Shown: in pieces, positions 24,950-33,766 of the stretch
Position numbering within the stretch: position 1 is the first letter of the stretch
Layout of the letters: each line of letters opens with the position of its first letter
Assembly (NCBI RefSeq): GCF_000023585.1
Contig: NC_012914.1
Span: 5,215,501 to 5,279,500, forward strand
DNA: 64,000 bases
Direction: 5' to 3'
Source of the DNA: Paenibacillus sp. JDR-2
GTDB lineage: Bacteria; Bacillota; Bacilli; Paenibacillales; Paenibacillaceae
Position numbers and translations under genes: made by a program
The notes under the pieces: generated by a model
Seen by the model: the letters and a program-made list of their open reading frames with translations, nothing else
What the model was told of the DNA's origin: nothing
The model's database searches: none

Positions 24950-25198
24950 TTAACGAATAATATCGTGATATTCTCCTTCTTTAGGGTCATTGATAACAAG
25001 CCACTGTGCCTGTTTAACATTGAATTCTTGAAGGCAATGATCGACAGCTTCACCGAGCGTTTCAAACCATAAGTCAGCAATACAACTCTTATCTTCCTGT
25101 GTATCAAACAAAAAGACATACACGCCGCTCTCAGACTCGTATATCATAACTTTTCTAACTTTCTCCACTGGTTCTTCAAGTAAAGCATACATTCGCAA
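24950..25198 (-). CDS. 82-aa conserved cassette protein, copy 2
   Basis: The protein is identical to the one at 15687-15935, and the DNA match runs through the 5' leader into the left core and stem of the adjacent site, then fades. On the 3' side, similarity stops within a few bases of the stop codon. That border pattern fits transfer of a cassette. Function unknown. Confidence 0.7.
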   Translation of the reverse strand: MRMYALLEEPVEKVRKVMIYESESGVYVFLFDTQEDKSCIADLWFETLGEAVDHCLQEFNVKQAQWLVINDPKEGEYHDIIR

Positions 25199-25235
25199 TT
25201 CTAATCCCCCTTATTTGTTATTCAATACCCAATTA

Positions 25236-25326
25236 TTAAACGATTCTGCCCTTTATATCAACAAAAATGGCAACTAATCATCTGGATCAGCTGCCATCCT
25301 CAACTAACGTTCTTCTTTAGTTCAAA
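25236..25326 (-). repeat. attC-like site
   Basis: Left core AAACGATTCTGCCCTTTATAT, stem ATGGCA/TGCCAT (25267-25297), right core CAACTAACGTTCTTCTTTAGTTCAA. It is a diverged partner of the site at 15974-16063. Confidence 0.75.
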
Positions 25327-25364
25327 CTGGTGAGATGTTAAACCCTCATGTGGCTAACAAGGTT

Positions 25365-25646
25365 CTAATCGGTTTTAAAATATTTCATCAGAAGATGTAT
25401 AAGATTATAAACAATACCAACAAACGCAGTTAAAAGTGGAAACCATATTTGTAAGTGATAGGTATCACTAGCTGTATAAACTGTTACATTAAAATGTGAA
25501 TAAGTTACTTCATTAATTGGTTCATTTGAAATTTGAATAAGATCCAGCATTCTTCTTATATCTCCGTACAAATATAGGCAAGCAACAAATAAAGTGGCAA
25601 TAAAATAAAGATTGGTAGAAAATTGCCCCTTTTTATTTTTGTCCAT
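25365..25646 (-). CDS. Small two-TM membrane protein (93 aa)
   Basis: ATG after GAGGGAAAT. Two hydrophobic segments (LYFIATLFVACLYLYG and WFPLLTAFVGIVYNLIHLL) flank an external loop of about 35 residues. No family recognised. It has its own site on both sides. Confidence 0.55.
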   Translation of the reverse strand: MDKNKKGQFSTNLYFIATLFVACLYLYGDIRRMLDLIQISNEPINEVTYSHFNVTVYTASDTYHLQIWFPLLTAFVGIVYNLIHLLMKYFKTD

Positions 25647-25758
25647 ATTTCCCTCCCATTCTCTTGCATTCTTTTTTGTAGGATCTTCTAATGTAACGAC
25701 AGCAGGAAACGCTATCGAAATGATGTTAGACTGGAGCCTTTAAATAGTACCACATGTT

Positions 25759-25854
25759 GGAACTATTCTGCCCATAAGTGGAATAAAAAATGGAGCAACT
25801 GCCACCGGCAAACTGCTCCAAAATGCGTTAAGCTAATGTCTCCCGTTAGTTCAA
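25759..25854 (-). repeat. attC-like site
   Basis: Left core TTGGAACTATTCTGCCCATAAG, stem TGGAGCA/TGCTCCA (25791-25819), right core AAGCTAATGTCTCCCGTTAGTTCAA with the fabZ stop inside. Confidence 0.85.
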
Positions 25855-26280
25855 CGCTTCAACTAAGGCAAACATGATTTCAACTTCACATACTAATTCA
25901 TTATCAACCGTGGCTTTTCCATTTCCTTTGACAATCTGTCCTTTAACTCTTGTCACCTCAAATTCAAGATGTAATTGGTCCCCGGGGTTTACTTGTTTCT
26001 TGAATCGACATTTATCAATACCAGTCAATAACCCTATTTTGTTTGTAGTGCTTTCTCCATCTGACATCACAATTCCTCCGACTTGTGCCAGTGCTTCAAC
26101 AATTAAGATTCCAGGCATGACGGGATAACTGGGAAATTGACCAATGAACAAAGGTTCATTGTACGTTACATTTTTAAAACCAACTGCTTTTTTACCCTCA
26201 ACAACTTCTAAAATTTTATCGACCAGAAGAAAGGGATATCTATGAGGTATTCTATTTTTTATTTGATTAATATCAAGCAT
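25846..26280 (-). CDS. fabZ: 3-hydroxyacyl-ACP dehydratase, catalytic His replaced by Gln
   Basis: ATG after GAGGAGG. The 144-aa product is a full-length FabZ: MLDINQIKNRIPHRYPFLLV, PVMPGILIVEALAQVGG and TGIDKCRFKKQVNPGDQL. The active-site motif normally read as GHFP is GQFP here (codon CAA), at about residue 49, while the catalytic glutamate in LIVEA is kept. FabZ dehydrates 3-hydroxyacyl-ACP in fatty-acid synthesis, using that His-Glu pair, so this copy is probably poorly active or has another role. As a cassette gene, it is likely an extra copy. Confidence 0.88.
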   Translation of the reverse strand: MLDINQIKNRIPHRYPFLLVDKILEVVEGKKAVGFKNVTYNEPLFIGQFPSYPVMPGILIVEALAQVGGIVMSDGESTTNKIGLLTGIDKCRFKKQVNPGDQLHLEFEVTRVKGQIVKGNGKATVDNELVCEVEIMFALVEALN

Positions 26281-26337
26281 CGATTACCTCCTCTAAAATT
26301 CGCATATTACCATTTTACTTCCAACCAGTAATCTCGA

Positions 26338-26429
26338 CCATAACTTTCTATTTAAACAAAAACAGCAACCGATTAGTTACCGGTTGCTTATGATGGTGTT
26401 TATAAACTAAAGTTCTTCGTTAGTTTAAT
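26338..26429 (-). repeat. attC-like site
   Basis: Left core degenerate (CCATAACTTTCTATTTAAAC), stem AGCAACCG/CGGTTGCT (26364-26388), right core AAACTAAAGTTCTTCGTTAGTTTAA. Confidence 0.65.
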
Positions 26430-26537
26430 CTTCAGCCTTATTTCTGTATGGGTTCAGGACCCTGTCAACCCATTTCCGAAACCGCTTATAAGCCTCTTCA
26501 TTGGATTTTACATTAATCAGACCCGAGCGCAGAGAGG
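26425..26537 (-). pseudogene. C-terminal gene fragment
   Basis: The frame ending in the core at 26425 reads GLINVKSNEEAYKRFRKWVD and RVLNPYRNKAED; it is cut on the 5' side by a stop at about 26538. This is the tail of an otherwise lost gene. The stretch to its right (26540-26660) holds further broken frames. Confidence 0.45.
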
Positions 26538-26663
26538 AAGTTCAAGCCGAACATCCTTTCATTTCACTCATGTGCATCCTCATTCCATGCGCACGCTACA
26601 GCCTCAACCTCGGCGAAGAAAAAAAAACGCTGCTCAAATCCCAGTCTAATGAAGATCCTTCCT

Positions 26664-27048
26664 TCAAGCATGACTTTTAAGTATTTTCATTTGTTTAGCT
26701 AATACCCACCCGTTAAAACCATAGGAAGAGAAAATTACATAATACTTATATTGCTCTTTTAATAACAATTCTTTAAGTTCAATTGTAGTATTATAATATG
26801 TTGGCCAAGAATGAGGTTTATGTTTTTCCAACAAGTCTAAATTTCCATCAATAAAATGGTCTATATAGATCTATATCTAACAAGATGCTTCCACATAACT
26901 GATCTTCAAATATATGTGCCATGACATCGGAAAAATTTATTTTCACTTCTATTCCTTCATACTCTGTATTGATAGCTATATATTGATCTTTTAAATTGAC
27001 TTCATAAGACATCACTTCATTATCATGAACCGAAATCATTTCCTTCAA
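26664..27048 (-). pseudogene. Conserved cassette gene, frameshifted
   Basis: Frame 1 starts at 27048 (MISVHDNEVMSYEVNLKDQY) and runs through VMAHIFEDQLCGSILLDID. After a frameshift near 26870, in the repeated TATAGATCTATATAGATC stretch, frame 2 reads DHFIDGNLDLLEKHKPHSWP and LKELLLKEQYKYYVIFSSYG, then NGWVLAKQMKIL. The two parts fit into one protein of about 127 residues. The short direct repeat is a likely slip site. Family name not recognised. Confidence 0.65.
26698..26722 (-). repeat. Core variant
   Basis: AGCTAATACCCACCCGTTAAAACC, similar to variants at 7203 and 35223 (TACCC-ACCCGTT-AAACC). It lies inside the 3' part of the frameshifted gene, so it may be chance. Confidence 0.3.
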
Positions 27049-27069
27049 AGTTCATCGGTCCTCTCCTGT

Positions 27070-27099
27070 TTTCTACTATCGTTCCTCAGTTTGGAGTAA
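27070..27099 (-). repeat. Single-core attC-like site
   Basis: TCTACTATCGTTCCTCAGTTTGG; the right-type core holding the stop of the ankyrin gene. The 3' box reads CAGTTT rather than CGTTAG. Confidence 0.45.
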
Positions 27100-27339
27100 T
27101 GCATTGATAAGTTCAACTGTCTTTTTGTGTTCATCAAAGAACTCAGCCCCCTTTTTGAATAAGAACATAATCATCTCATCATTAGCTGCTATTGCCGCGT
27201 TCTCAATTAAAGTTCTGCCATATTCGTCTTCTACTTCAAAGCATAACCCTGCATCAATAAGGTTAATTAATGCATAAATATCATTACTTGCAATAATTCG
27301 ATCAATTTCTGTTTCATTTGGATCGACCCTTTTGTACAT
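27076..27339 (-). CDS. Small ankyrin-repeat protein
   Basis: The 87-aa product reads DIYALINLIDAGLCFEVEDE, YGRTLIENAAIAANDEMIMFL and KKGAEFFDEHKKTVELI: about two ankyrin units, with the conserved D-x-x-G-R-T-L-x-x-A pattern. Small ankyrin proteins in such arrays often act as immunity or anti-toxin partners, but nothing here fixes the partner. The C-terminus runs into the core site. No clear ribosome site was noted. Confidence 0.65.
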   Translation of the reverse strand: MYKRVDPNETEIDRIIASNDIYALINLIDAGLCFEVEDEYGRTLIENAAIAANDEMIMFLFKKGAEFFDEHKKTVELINALLQTEER

Positions 27340-27377
27340 GCTATTTAGAAATTTATTGAATGAATCAGCTGTTTTTA

Positions 27378-27772
27378 TTATGCTATTCCAGTAGGGATTA
27401 GTGTCACTTGTGATTCTCCTTCATGTTCCCAAAAATAGATTTTACCGATATATTCTCCTGAAACCCCTATACAGTGTTGGTTTCCACAACCGTCATTTGC
27501 AAAAGGAAGCAATGAAGCCGGTATTCTCTCTTTAAATGTACTAACATTGTCGGCCAAAGATTCGTAAGACGGTCCGCCGTGGATACCGTACATATGATGT
27601 ATATTACTTTCAAATTCAGTAGTTTTAAAATAACTAGGAGTCGGCTTTCCGCCATTACGTGCTTTTAAGTATGCTCAATACTCAGAGGCAGCCGGTGATT
27701 TATTGTTTTTTCAAACTGAAGAATTGCTATTTCGGTTAACTTCCCATACTTATTTGAATTAATAAATTCCAT
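27378..27772 (-). pseudogene. SMI1/KNR4 (SUKH) family gene, frameshifted
   Basis: ATG 27770-27772 begins MEFINSNKYGKLTEIAILQF and FEKTINHRLPLSIE, then shifts frame near 27676 and continues YLKARNGGKPTPSYFKTTEF, then HHMYGIHGGPSYESL and GNQHCIGVSGEYIGKIYFWE. The LP-x-x-(Y)-x-x-L-x-x-x-NGG and G-x-Y-GKI-x-x-WEHE pattern is that of SUKH-1 immunity proteins. One frameshift divides it, so it is probably inactive. The frame ends at 27378. Confidence 0.7.
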
Positions 27773-27993
27773 AGTATCTCTCCCTGTAGCGCTTCTCTGA
27801 TATGCTTATAATATTTGTTTCAATCATTCATCAATGTATAGATTTCTCTTACTTCAATATAGGATCACCGTCTGAGTTAATTGGAACAATGGTTGTAATT
27901 CTACAATTGATGGCATTTGACCGCTATGAAAGACAGCTCAAGTTCTTGCAAAGATTTATATTTTTTCCTATATAGTATCTTGATGTCGTGATA
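27773..27993. other. Gap with a C-terminal gene remnant
   Basis: A minus-strand frame reads ITTIVPINSDGDPILK followed by TAA at about 27850. This resembles the tail of a SUKH-type or similar small protein. Otherwise no gene or full site is visible. Confidence 0.3.
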
Positions 27994-28680
27994 CTAATTG
28001 TTGAGCCCACTATTGTCAGCAGTTGTACGATTGTATACGACGGTTTCTTCGGTGTCATCCGCATATTCCAGTACAACCTCGTCGATACGGATTGAATCCA
28101 GAGCACCTTGATACGTGAAGAGCTTGAACACGCCGAATTCTTCCCCAGGCTCGACCGGTCCTACATAACGAAGATTAAAGGTGCTGTCACTGGAGTTCTC
28201 GTCATACGAAGGATCACCTACAGGATTAAACGTACTGAGTTTGACAGTATAATAGTTAATCGTTTTGCCTGTCAAATTATTTACGAACCACGTCAGCGTG
28301 ATACCGTTCACGGAATTGACGCCGTATTTGAAATCTCTTGGGTCGCTGAAACGATTTTCCGCTGTCACTCGAGTTACTTCGGGTTCATCAATAGCCTGTT
28401 CGTTGCCGCTTTGATTCTCTGCACCAGAAGTCGCTTCGCTTTCTTCGTCATCTCCATTGGATGGTTCGTTTTCGGCATCCACCGTTTGCTCATTAATTGA
28501 AGCCACTGTTTGCCCAGTTTCGACTGTAGTCGATTCAATCCCTTCATATGCCAACGTCTTACCGTTCGCAAGATGCAGATCGGATTTTATGTCTTCCGAG
28601 AAATACACGCCGCAACAGAATGAGATTATAATAGCTATTATAAAAGATAGTAAGAGATTCAGTTTATTAGCCATGCTCAT
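27994..28680 (-). CDS. Signal-anchored extracellular protein (DUF5780-like)
   Basis: ATG after AAAGGCGAGG. The 228-aa product has an N-terminal membrane anchor (LLLSFIIAIIISFCCG), an acidic, low-complexity linker (about residues 65-105) and a C-terminal beta domain with FKYGVNSVNGITLTWFVNN, TINYYTVKLSTFNPVGDP and VVLEYADDTEETVVY. The beta domain resembles DUF5780/FxLYD-type folds that sit outside the cell. Function unknown. Confidence 0.6.
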   Translation of the reverse strand: MSMANKLNLLLSFIIAIIISFCCGVYFSEDIKSDLHLANGKTLAYEGIESTTVETGQTVASINEQTVDAENEPSNGDDEESEATSGAENQSGNEQAIDEPEVTRVTAENRFSDPRDFKYGVNSVNGITLTWFVNNLTGKTINYYTVKLSTFNPVGDPSYDENSSDSTFNLRYVGPVEPGEEFGVFKLFTYQGALDSIRIDEVVLEYADDTEETVVYNRTTADNSGLNN

Positions 28681-28754
28681 GTTCCTCGCCTTTCCGTTAT
28701 TTGTTATATAATAACAGATTTAGGTCCAAAGGGACAGGAAGAAAGTAGTACCAT

Positions 28755-28858
28755 AGAACTATCCTAATTCAATTAGACTTATTTAATAGCTTCTTCGGTT
28801 CAATTTTGGTCCACCAAATGAGGGGTAATTATTACGCTATCCTCCCCATTAGCTTAAA
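28755..28858 (-). repeat. Degenerate attC-like site
   Basis: Left core CATAGAACTATCCTAATTC, poor stem, right core TTACGCTATCCTCCCCATTAGCTTAA. It borders the 5.6-kb insert with csp and the tetR operon. Confidence 0.55.
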
Positions 28859-28971
28859 GAGGCTACGAACTTACCGGCAACCTCGTCTGATTGTCTTATG
28901 AAAAACTGACGTATCCATTATCGGAATAAGGCTGTCTTCGCAAGAACAATAAAACTCTCGGACTCAAAATA

Positions 28972-29014
28972 AAAAGCCTGCTCCTGACATATCGTCAAGA
29001 ACAGGCTTGATTTT
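28972..29014 (-). terminator. Terminator of the cold-shock gene
   Basis: AAGCCTG (28974-28980) pairs with CAGGCTT (29002-29008); on the minus strand the stem is followed by a T-rich run. Confidence 0.7.
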
Positions 29015-29019
29015 CTATA

Positions 29020-29220
29020 CTACAGTTTTACAACATTCTCCGCTTGGGGTCCACGTTGGCCTTTAACAACATTGAATTCAACACGTTGACCTTCATCCAA
29101 AGATTTGAATCCTTCACTCTGAATCGCAGAAAAATGAACGAATACATCGTCGCCATTTTCCCTTTCAATGAAGCCAAACCCTTTTTCCGCATTAAACCAT
29201 TTGACAGTACCTGTTTCCAT
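29020..29220 (-). CDS. Cold-shock protein (CspA family)
   Basis: The 66-aa product is a complete OB-fold cold-shock protein: GTVKWFNAEKGFGFIERENG (RNP1), DVFVHFSAI (RNP2) and GQRGPQAENVVKL at the end. It binds single-stranded RNA and DNA. It is encoded alone with its own terminator; the long 5' region (29221-29455) could hold a regulated leader. Identity is secure; which paralog is unclear. Confidence 0.93.
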   Translation of the reverse strand: METGTVKWFNAEKGFGFIERENGDDVFVHFSAIQSEGFKSLDEGQRVEFNVVKGQRGPQAENVVKL

Positions 29221-29455
29221 TAATATATAACCTCCAAAGTTTAAACATTAAGTCCCTACAAACCGGACTATTCAAAAGTATATACCATAGATGATTAAGA
29301 TTTTGTTGAAATTTGTCATATATAATATTTATATAAAAATATTGTGAAACCACAACATTCCTCCACAAAAGTTTCGTCCCTGTTTATACGAGTAATTAGA
29401 AGAGTTTGTTGAAACGACAGTCCCTCATGTGATTAGCTGCCTTTGTGTGATATCG

Positions 29456-30118
29456 TTACAGAATCCATTCAGACACTTGCTCCATCGTTCTTCTTGTTTT
29501 TTCGTGCGGTTCTTTTGCCCGATAACCGAAAGCGACCATAACGCTTACTTCGTACTCATCTTCTCCGAGCAATCCTCTTTTATTCAGAATTTTATTAATT
29601 CTATCAGGTACGAAGCCTTCGATCGGACAAGAATCGATTCCGATCATCGCAGCGGAAGTCATCATATTCCCTAGCGCGATATAGGTCTGCTTAGAAGCCC
29701 AAGCTGTTCTCGCTTGTTCGTTATCGAGATGAAAGGAATCGAAGAAATCTCGCCATGCTCCCATGTTGTTTCGCACCATTTCAGCCGGGAATTTTTTAAC
29801 TTTCGTCAGTTGTTCATAAATATAAGGGGATTCCGGGATAAGTCCTTTACGAGCAAGAATAACGACCATGTGACTTGCAGTTGGCAGTTGATTGTACGCG
29901 CCGTAAGCAAACGGCCGGATTTCTTCCCTAAGTTCCGGATTTTGGACGATTAGAAACTTCCACGCCTCTAGCCCATTGGAGCTCGGCGATAATCTTCCTG
30001 TTTCCAGGATAAACTGAAAATCTTCTTCGGTTATTTTTTGGGTTGGGTCAAACACTTTAGTTGCATGTCTAAAATGATAAGCTTCCAGCACTCCTTTTTT
30101 TGTCGTGCTCTTATTCAT
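29456..30118 (-). CDS. NAD(P)H-dependent nitroreductase (NfsB-like)
   Basis: ATG after GAGGAGG. The 220-aa product opens YHFRHATKVFDPTQKITEED, with FILETGRLSPSSNGLEAWKF, and later MIGIDSCPIEGFVPDRI, then MVAFGYRAKEPHEKTR. This is the FMN-dependent nitroreductase layout (RRSxR-like start, PSSxG FMN loop). It reduces nitro compounds or quinones. It is the last gene of an operon with an MFS exporter, FrnE-like protein and oxidoreductase under a TetR repressor. Confidence 0.9.
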   Translation of the reverse strand: MNKSTTKKGVLEAYHFRHATKVFDPTQKITEEDFQFILETGRLSPSSNGLEAWKFLIVQNPELREEIRPFAYGAYNQLPTASHMVVILARKGLIPESPYIYEQLTKVKKFPAEMVRNNMGAWRDFFDSFHLDNEQARTAWASKQTYIALGNMMTSAAMIGIDSCPIEGFVPDRINKILNKRGLLGEDEYEVSVMVAFGYRAKEPHEKTRRTMEQVSEWIL

Positions 30119-30151
30119 ATCGAATCCTCCTCGGTCTTGTTAACGATTTAT

Positions 30152-31561
30152 TTAAGCGTGTCGCAATGCTGCCTTTTTCTTTCTCAAGCTGAGTAAAGCC
30201 AGTAGCAAAGCGAATAATGCGAAGCAGCCGCCAACGACTAATGCGGTTTGAAATCCCGACAACATGGCTTCGTTGGACGCTGGAGCGGTTGCCGAAGCAG
30301 TTACCGAGCTCGCGACCGTAGCCAGAATGGATAAGCCGAGACTGCCTCCTAATTGCAGGAACGTATTTACGATGCCGCCTGCAACGCCATGCTCTTCAGG
30401 TTTCACATCCCTCACGGAACCCACGATGATTGCCGTAAATCCTGCTGCCGTCGAGAGACCCAATAGAATGAAGACCGGTAAAACAAACGCGGCATAGACA
30501 CTGTCCATCGACATCGTGCTTAACCAGAATAAGCCGAGTGCATTAACTAGCTGCGAAACGATCAACAGCATTTTCGCTCCGAATATGCGCATGAAGTAAG
30601 GCGTGATTTGGGTAGCTAGTACGGACGACAAGCCGAGCGGCAGGAAAGCCAAGCCCGTTACTAGTGAAGAATAGCCAAGCGCATGAAAATACAATGTCGA
30701 GAAATAAATAAATGCGGTCATGAAGGAGTACATCAAAAACCCGATAATATTCGATGATACGAGCGAACCGATACGGAACAAGCGAAGCGGCATCAGCGGG
30801 TTTTGGGCATGTTTTTCAATAAAGACGAATCCGGTCAGAATAAGTGCTCCGACGATCAAGGTTCCGATTTTGACAGTCGACCAACTGCCGTCGGCATCGG
30901 GCATGGACAACCCGTACACAAGAACAAATATGCCTAACAGCACGGCAATCGCGCCGGGCAAATCGATGGATAGTTTTTCTTTTTTCTCCACTGGAGCTTC
31001 TTTAACAAACGTTAAACCTATAATAATCGCCATCCCGAGCGGAACGTTTAAGAAAAACAACGATCGCCAGCCGACCGAGTCCGTCAGCAGCCCCCCGACG
31101 ATGGATCCCGCCGCGAAACCGCCCGAACCCAACGCACCAAAGATGGCAAAAGCTTTATTCCGTTGCGCGCCTTCGGGAATCGACGTACTGATGAGCGACA
31201 TGGCCGCGGGAATGGACAGCGCCGCCCCGATTCCTTGCATCGCCCTGCTCGCGATGAGCCAAACCGGATTCATTGCGAAGCCGCCGGCAAGAGAAGCCGC
31301 TGCAAAAATCGCTAAACCTAGCGTCAACACGCGTTTCCTCCCGATCAAATCGCTTGCGCGTCCGCCGATAAGCAGAAAACAAGCGAAGGTAAGGACATAA
31401 GACGTAACGATCCACTGTAAATGATTCGCATCCATGTGAAGCGCCGTTTGAATCGACGGAATGGCTACGGTCACTGTGGAAGAATTCATGACTTCTAAAA
31501 ATTGCGAGAAACAAACTAATATCAATAACAACATATTCGCTTTGGAAATCCTGTCGTTCAC
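30152..31561 (-). CDS. MFS drug efflux transporter, DHA2 type
   Basis: GTG start after AAGGGGG. The 469-aa product opens LVCFSQFLEVMNSSTVTVAI (the D-x-T motif of DHA2 reads NSSTV here), WIVTSYVLTFACFLLIGGRA, SDLIGRKRVLTLGLAIF (motif A) and IVGGLLTDSVGWRSLFFLNV (motif C), with 14 predicted membrane segments. It exports a toxic compound by proton antiport. Its operon includes a nitroreductase, so the pair may detoxify and expel the same compound. Confidence 0.88.
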   Translation of the reverse strand: MNDRISKANMLLLILVCFSQFLEVMNSSTVTVAIPSIQTALHMDANHLQWIVTSYVLTFACFLLIGGRASDLIGRKRVLTLGLAIFAAASLAGGFAMNPVWLIASRAMQGIGAALSIPAAMSLISTSIPEGAQRNKAFAIFGALGSGGFAAGSIVGGLLTDSVGWRSLFFLNVPLGMAIIIGLTFVKEAPVEKKEKLSIDLPGAIAVLLGIFVLVYGLSMPDADGSWSTVKIGTLIVGALILTGFVFIEKHAQNPLMPLRLFRIGSLVSSNIIGFLMYSFMTAFIYFSTLYFHALGYSSLVTGLAFLPLGLSSVLATQITPYFMRIFGAKMLLIVSQLVNALGLFWLSTMSMDSVYAAFVLPVFILLGLSTAAGFTAIIVGSVRDVKPEEHGVAGGIVNTFLQLGGSLGLSILATVASSVTASATAPASNEAMLSGFQTALVVGGCFALFALLLALLSLRKKKAALRHA

Positions 31562-31595
31562 GTAATTAACCCCCTTCTTGTAATATTCTTAGGTC

Positions 31596-32312
31596 TCAGT
31601 GTTTCACTGCGCATGAGCCGTCTAAGCAAGACGGCGCTTCCTTATCCCCTAGGGCGGAATGAATTTGAACGATAGGATGCTCTTCCGTCCACGCTTGCTG
31701 TAGAGCCTCAGTGAATACAGCCTTCGTCTGAGCGCCGGAGATGGCGTATTTTCCGTTTATTACGAAATAAGGGACGCCTCGAATGCCTAACTTTTGTGCT
31801 TTAAGCTCGTCTGCTCGAACTTCGGCGGCGTATTGCTCGCTTTCCAACATTGCCGCCGTTTCCGCGACGTCCAGTCCCACTTCCCCCGCAATCGTCACAA
31901 GCGTATTTACGTCCCCGATATGCAAGGAATCAGTAAAATAAGCTTTGTACAACCGTTCCAATAATTCGTTCGTTTGTCCGAATTGCGCCGAATAATGAAG
32001 CAGACGGTGCGCGTCAAACGTGTTCGTGTGTATCGCAGTATCATAATGGAATGTAAGGCCGTCTAGCTCTGCCCGCTTTGTTATATCGTCATGTACGGCT
32101 TTCATATGCGCTCTCGTCGATCCGAATTTTTTGGCCGATAATCCATAAATATCATCGTTTGCGTTAATTGGCATGTGAGGATCAACTTCAAAGCTGCGGT
32201 ACACGATCTCCACCGAATCGCGATGCTCGAACTTCTCTAACCCTTCTTCGAACTTCCGCTTCCCGATATAACAGTACGGGCATACGATATCCATCCAGAT
32301 CTCTACCTTCAT
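31596..32312 (-). CDS. DsbA-fold isomerase, FrnE-like
   Basis: ATG after AGGAGG. The 238-aa product has the thioredoxin-like active site DIVCPYCYIGKRKFEEGLEK (CPYC), then SFEVDPHMP and LGIRGVPYFVINGKYAISGA (cis-Pro), and ends with a cysteine-containing tail LDGSCAVKH. FrnE-like DsbA-family proteins act as polyketide isomerases or cytoplasmic disulfide oxidoreductases, and lack a signal peptide. Part of the TetR-controlled operon. Confidence 0.88.
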   Translation of the reverse strand: MKVEIWMDIVCPYCYIGKRKFEEGLEKFEHRDSVEIVYRSFEVDPHMPINANDDIYGLSAKKFGSTRAHMKAVHDDITKRAELDGLTFHYDTAIHTNTFDAHRLLHYSAQFGQTNELLERLYKAYFTDSLHIGDVNTLVTIAGEVGLDVAETAAMLESEQYAAEVRADELKAQKLGIRGVPYFVINGKYAISGAQTKAVFTEALQQAWTEEHPIVQIHSALGDKEAPSCLDGSCAVKH

Positions 32313-32407
32313 GTTTTCCTCCTGCTTTCTGGATGCATGCCGGAAGAGGAGGAACGAAGATCATTCCGCCGCCCCATCCTCTCCGGTCGCATCATAAACG
32401 TTATAGT

Positions 32408-33559
32408 TTAGTGCGTGTTCGTGTTGTTGACTTGTTGCGTGACTCCGGTACGGGAGGCCCTCATGATCGTGTCGTACAACTTATGGCGTTTGACGGCATG
32501 TGCGAAATCTGGCGTTTCATTCGTTCCATCGCGAAGATCTTTAGCCAGGCTGGCATAAAATTTCCCGATATTGCTCGCCCTTGCCGGTCCATCTGGAATC
32601 GCTTTGATATCTTCGGTATATTGGCTAGGAATGACAATCTCGCTGAGTGTCCTGTCTTCCCCTTTACCGCCTCTCAATTTCAGTTCGGTATTTTGCATAT
32701 TGCCGTTGGTATCCGCAGTGATGACAAGCTCGCCTTCCGTACCGATGATCTCCCAACGCAAATCGAAGTCCCGCGATGTTCCACTCCGGTATAAGGTCGT
32801 CGCCAATACGCCGCTCTCAAGCGTGCCGATTACGGCCATGTGATCCGGAGCTGTCACTTTTATTGTCGTCCCATCGTCAGCCATTTGAGCTTCGGGGTGA
32901 CGAACTTCCAGCTTCGCGGACACATTATCGTAATCACCGAGCACGTAATTCAGCCCATCAATGGCGTGAAGTCCTGCGGATGCCAACATGGTCGCGCCGG
33001 AGTTCACATCGTACGTGTAAGCGAATTTCCGGATCGTGACGGGTCCCCAGATCAAAGCCGTTCCGGATAGCGTAGTCGCGAGCACGTTGCCGATATAGCC
33101 TTGATGGATTAAATCGCGAGCATGTTGAATCGCCGGTGAATATCGCGCCTGCAGTCCGATAAACGTTCGAACGCCCGCTTCCTTGGCACGGTCCGCCAAG
33201 TCTTGCGCTTGTTCCGCGGACATAGCGAGCGGCCATTCGCTGTACACCATTTTGCCCGCTTCAATCGCGGCGCGAGCAATATCGTAATGGTATTGCACGT
33301 TAATTGCGATCACGACAAGGTCGACTTCAGGATGATGGATCAGGTCCTGGTAATTATCGAATCCCGGAACGTTGAACGCCTCGGACGCCGCAACCGCGGA
33401 TTCGGGATTGCTCGTGCTCACCGCAGCCAGTTGGAAGTCAGGCAAAGCTTGAACCGCCGGGATGTGCGCCGCGACAGCCCACCCTGGGTTGGACGGACTT
33501 GCACCGATAATACCTACACCGATTTTTTTATGATTGGCTTGCTGTTGTTGATTCGACAT
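32408..33559 (-). CDS. Gfo/Idh/MocA-family NAD(P)-dependent oxidoreductase
   Basis: ATG after AGAGGAGG. The 383-aa product has a Rossmann start KKIGVGIIGASPSNPGWAVA, DLVVIAINVQYHYDIARAAI and YSEWPLAMSAEQAQDLAD (EKP-like motif changed to EWP), then the C-terminal alpha/beta fold. Members oxidise sugars or sugar-like rings. It is the first gene of the operon and the one nearest the TetR operators. Confidence 0.88.
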   Translation of the reverse strand: MSNQQQQANHKKIGVGIIGASPSNPGWAVAAHIPAVQALPDFQLAAVSTSNPESAVAASEAFNVPGFDNYQDLIHHPEVDLVVIAINVQYHYDIARAAIEAGKMVYSEWPLAMSAEQAQDLADRAKEAGVRTFIGLQARYSPAIQHARDLIHQGYIGNVLATTLSGTALIWGPVTIRKFAYTYDVNSGATMLASAGLHAIDGLNYVLGDYDNVSAKLEVRHPEAQMADDGTTIKVTAPDHMAVIGTLESGVLATTLYRSGTSRDFDLRWEIIGTEGELVITADTNGNMQNTELKLRGGKGEDRTLSEIVIPSQYTEDIKAIPDGPARASNIGKFYASLAKDLRDGTNETPDFAHAVKRHKLYDTIMRASRTGVTQQVNNTNTH

Positions 33560-33680
33560 TTTATTTCCTCCTCTAATCTAATTGGCCATCGCAGACCTCG
33601 GACTCTGTTCCCTGTAATATTGACCCACCTATACAAGATGGATAAGATATGTTCTAATAAGAGTTATTCGAATGCCAAAG

Positions 33681-33694
33681 TGGACCACGGTCCG
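33681..33694. promoter_or_regulatory. Likely TetR operator, site 1
   Basis: TGGACCACGGTCCG, a near-palindrome between the divergent tetR-like and oxidoreductase genes. Confidence 0.6.
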
Positions 33695-33710
33695 CTTGCC
33701 AAACAATATA

Positions 33711-33728
33711 ACCGGACCACAGTCCGGT
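33711..33728. promoter_or_regulatory. Likely TetR operator, site 2
   Basis: ACCGGACCACAGTCCGGT, a dyad sharing GGACCAC-GTCC with site 1, 16 bases away. Two sites one turn and a half apart fit a pair of TetR dimers. Confidence 0.7.
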
Positions 33729-33766
33729 TGTCAACTGGATAATAATTTGGGAATGGGGAAAAGCTA

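Noticed and set aside
30720..31400. 226-codon plus-strand frame opposite the MFS gene
   Set aside because: Antisense shadow of a transporter, proline-rich and without motifs.
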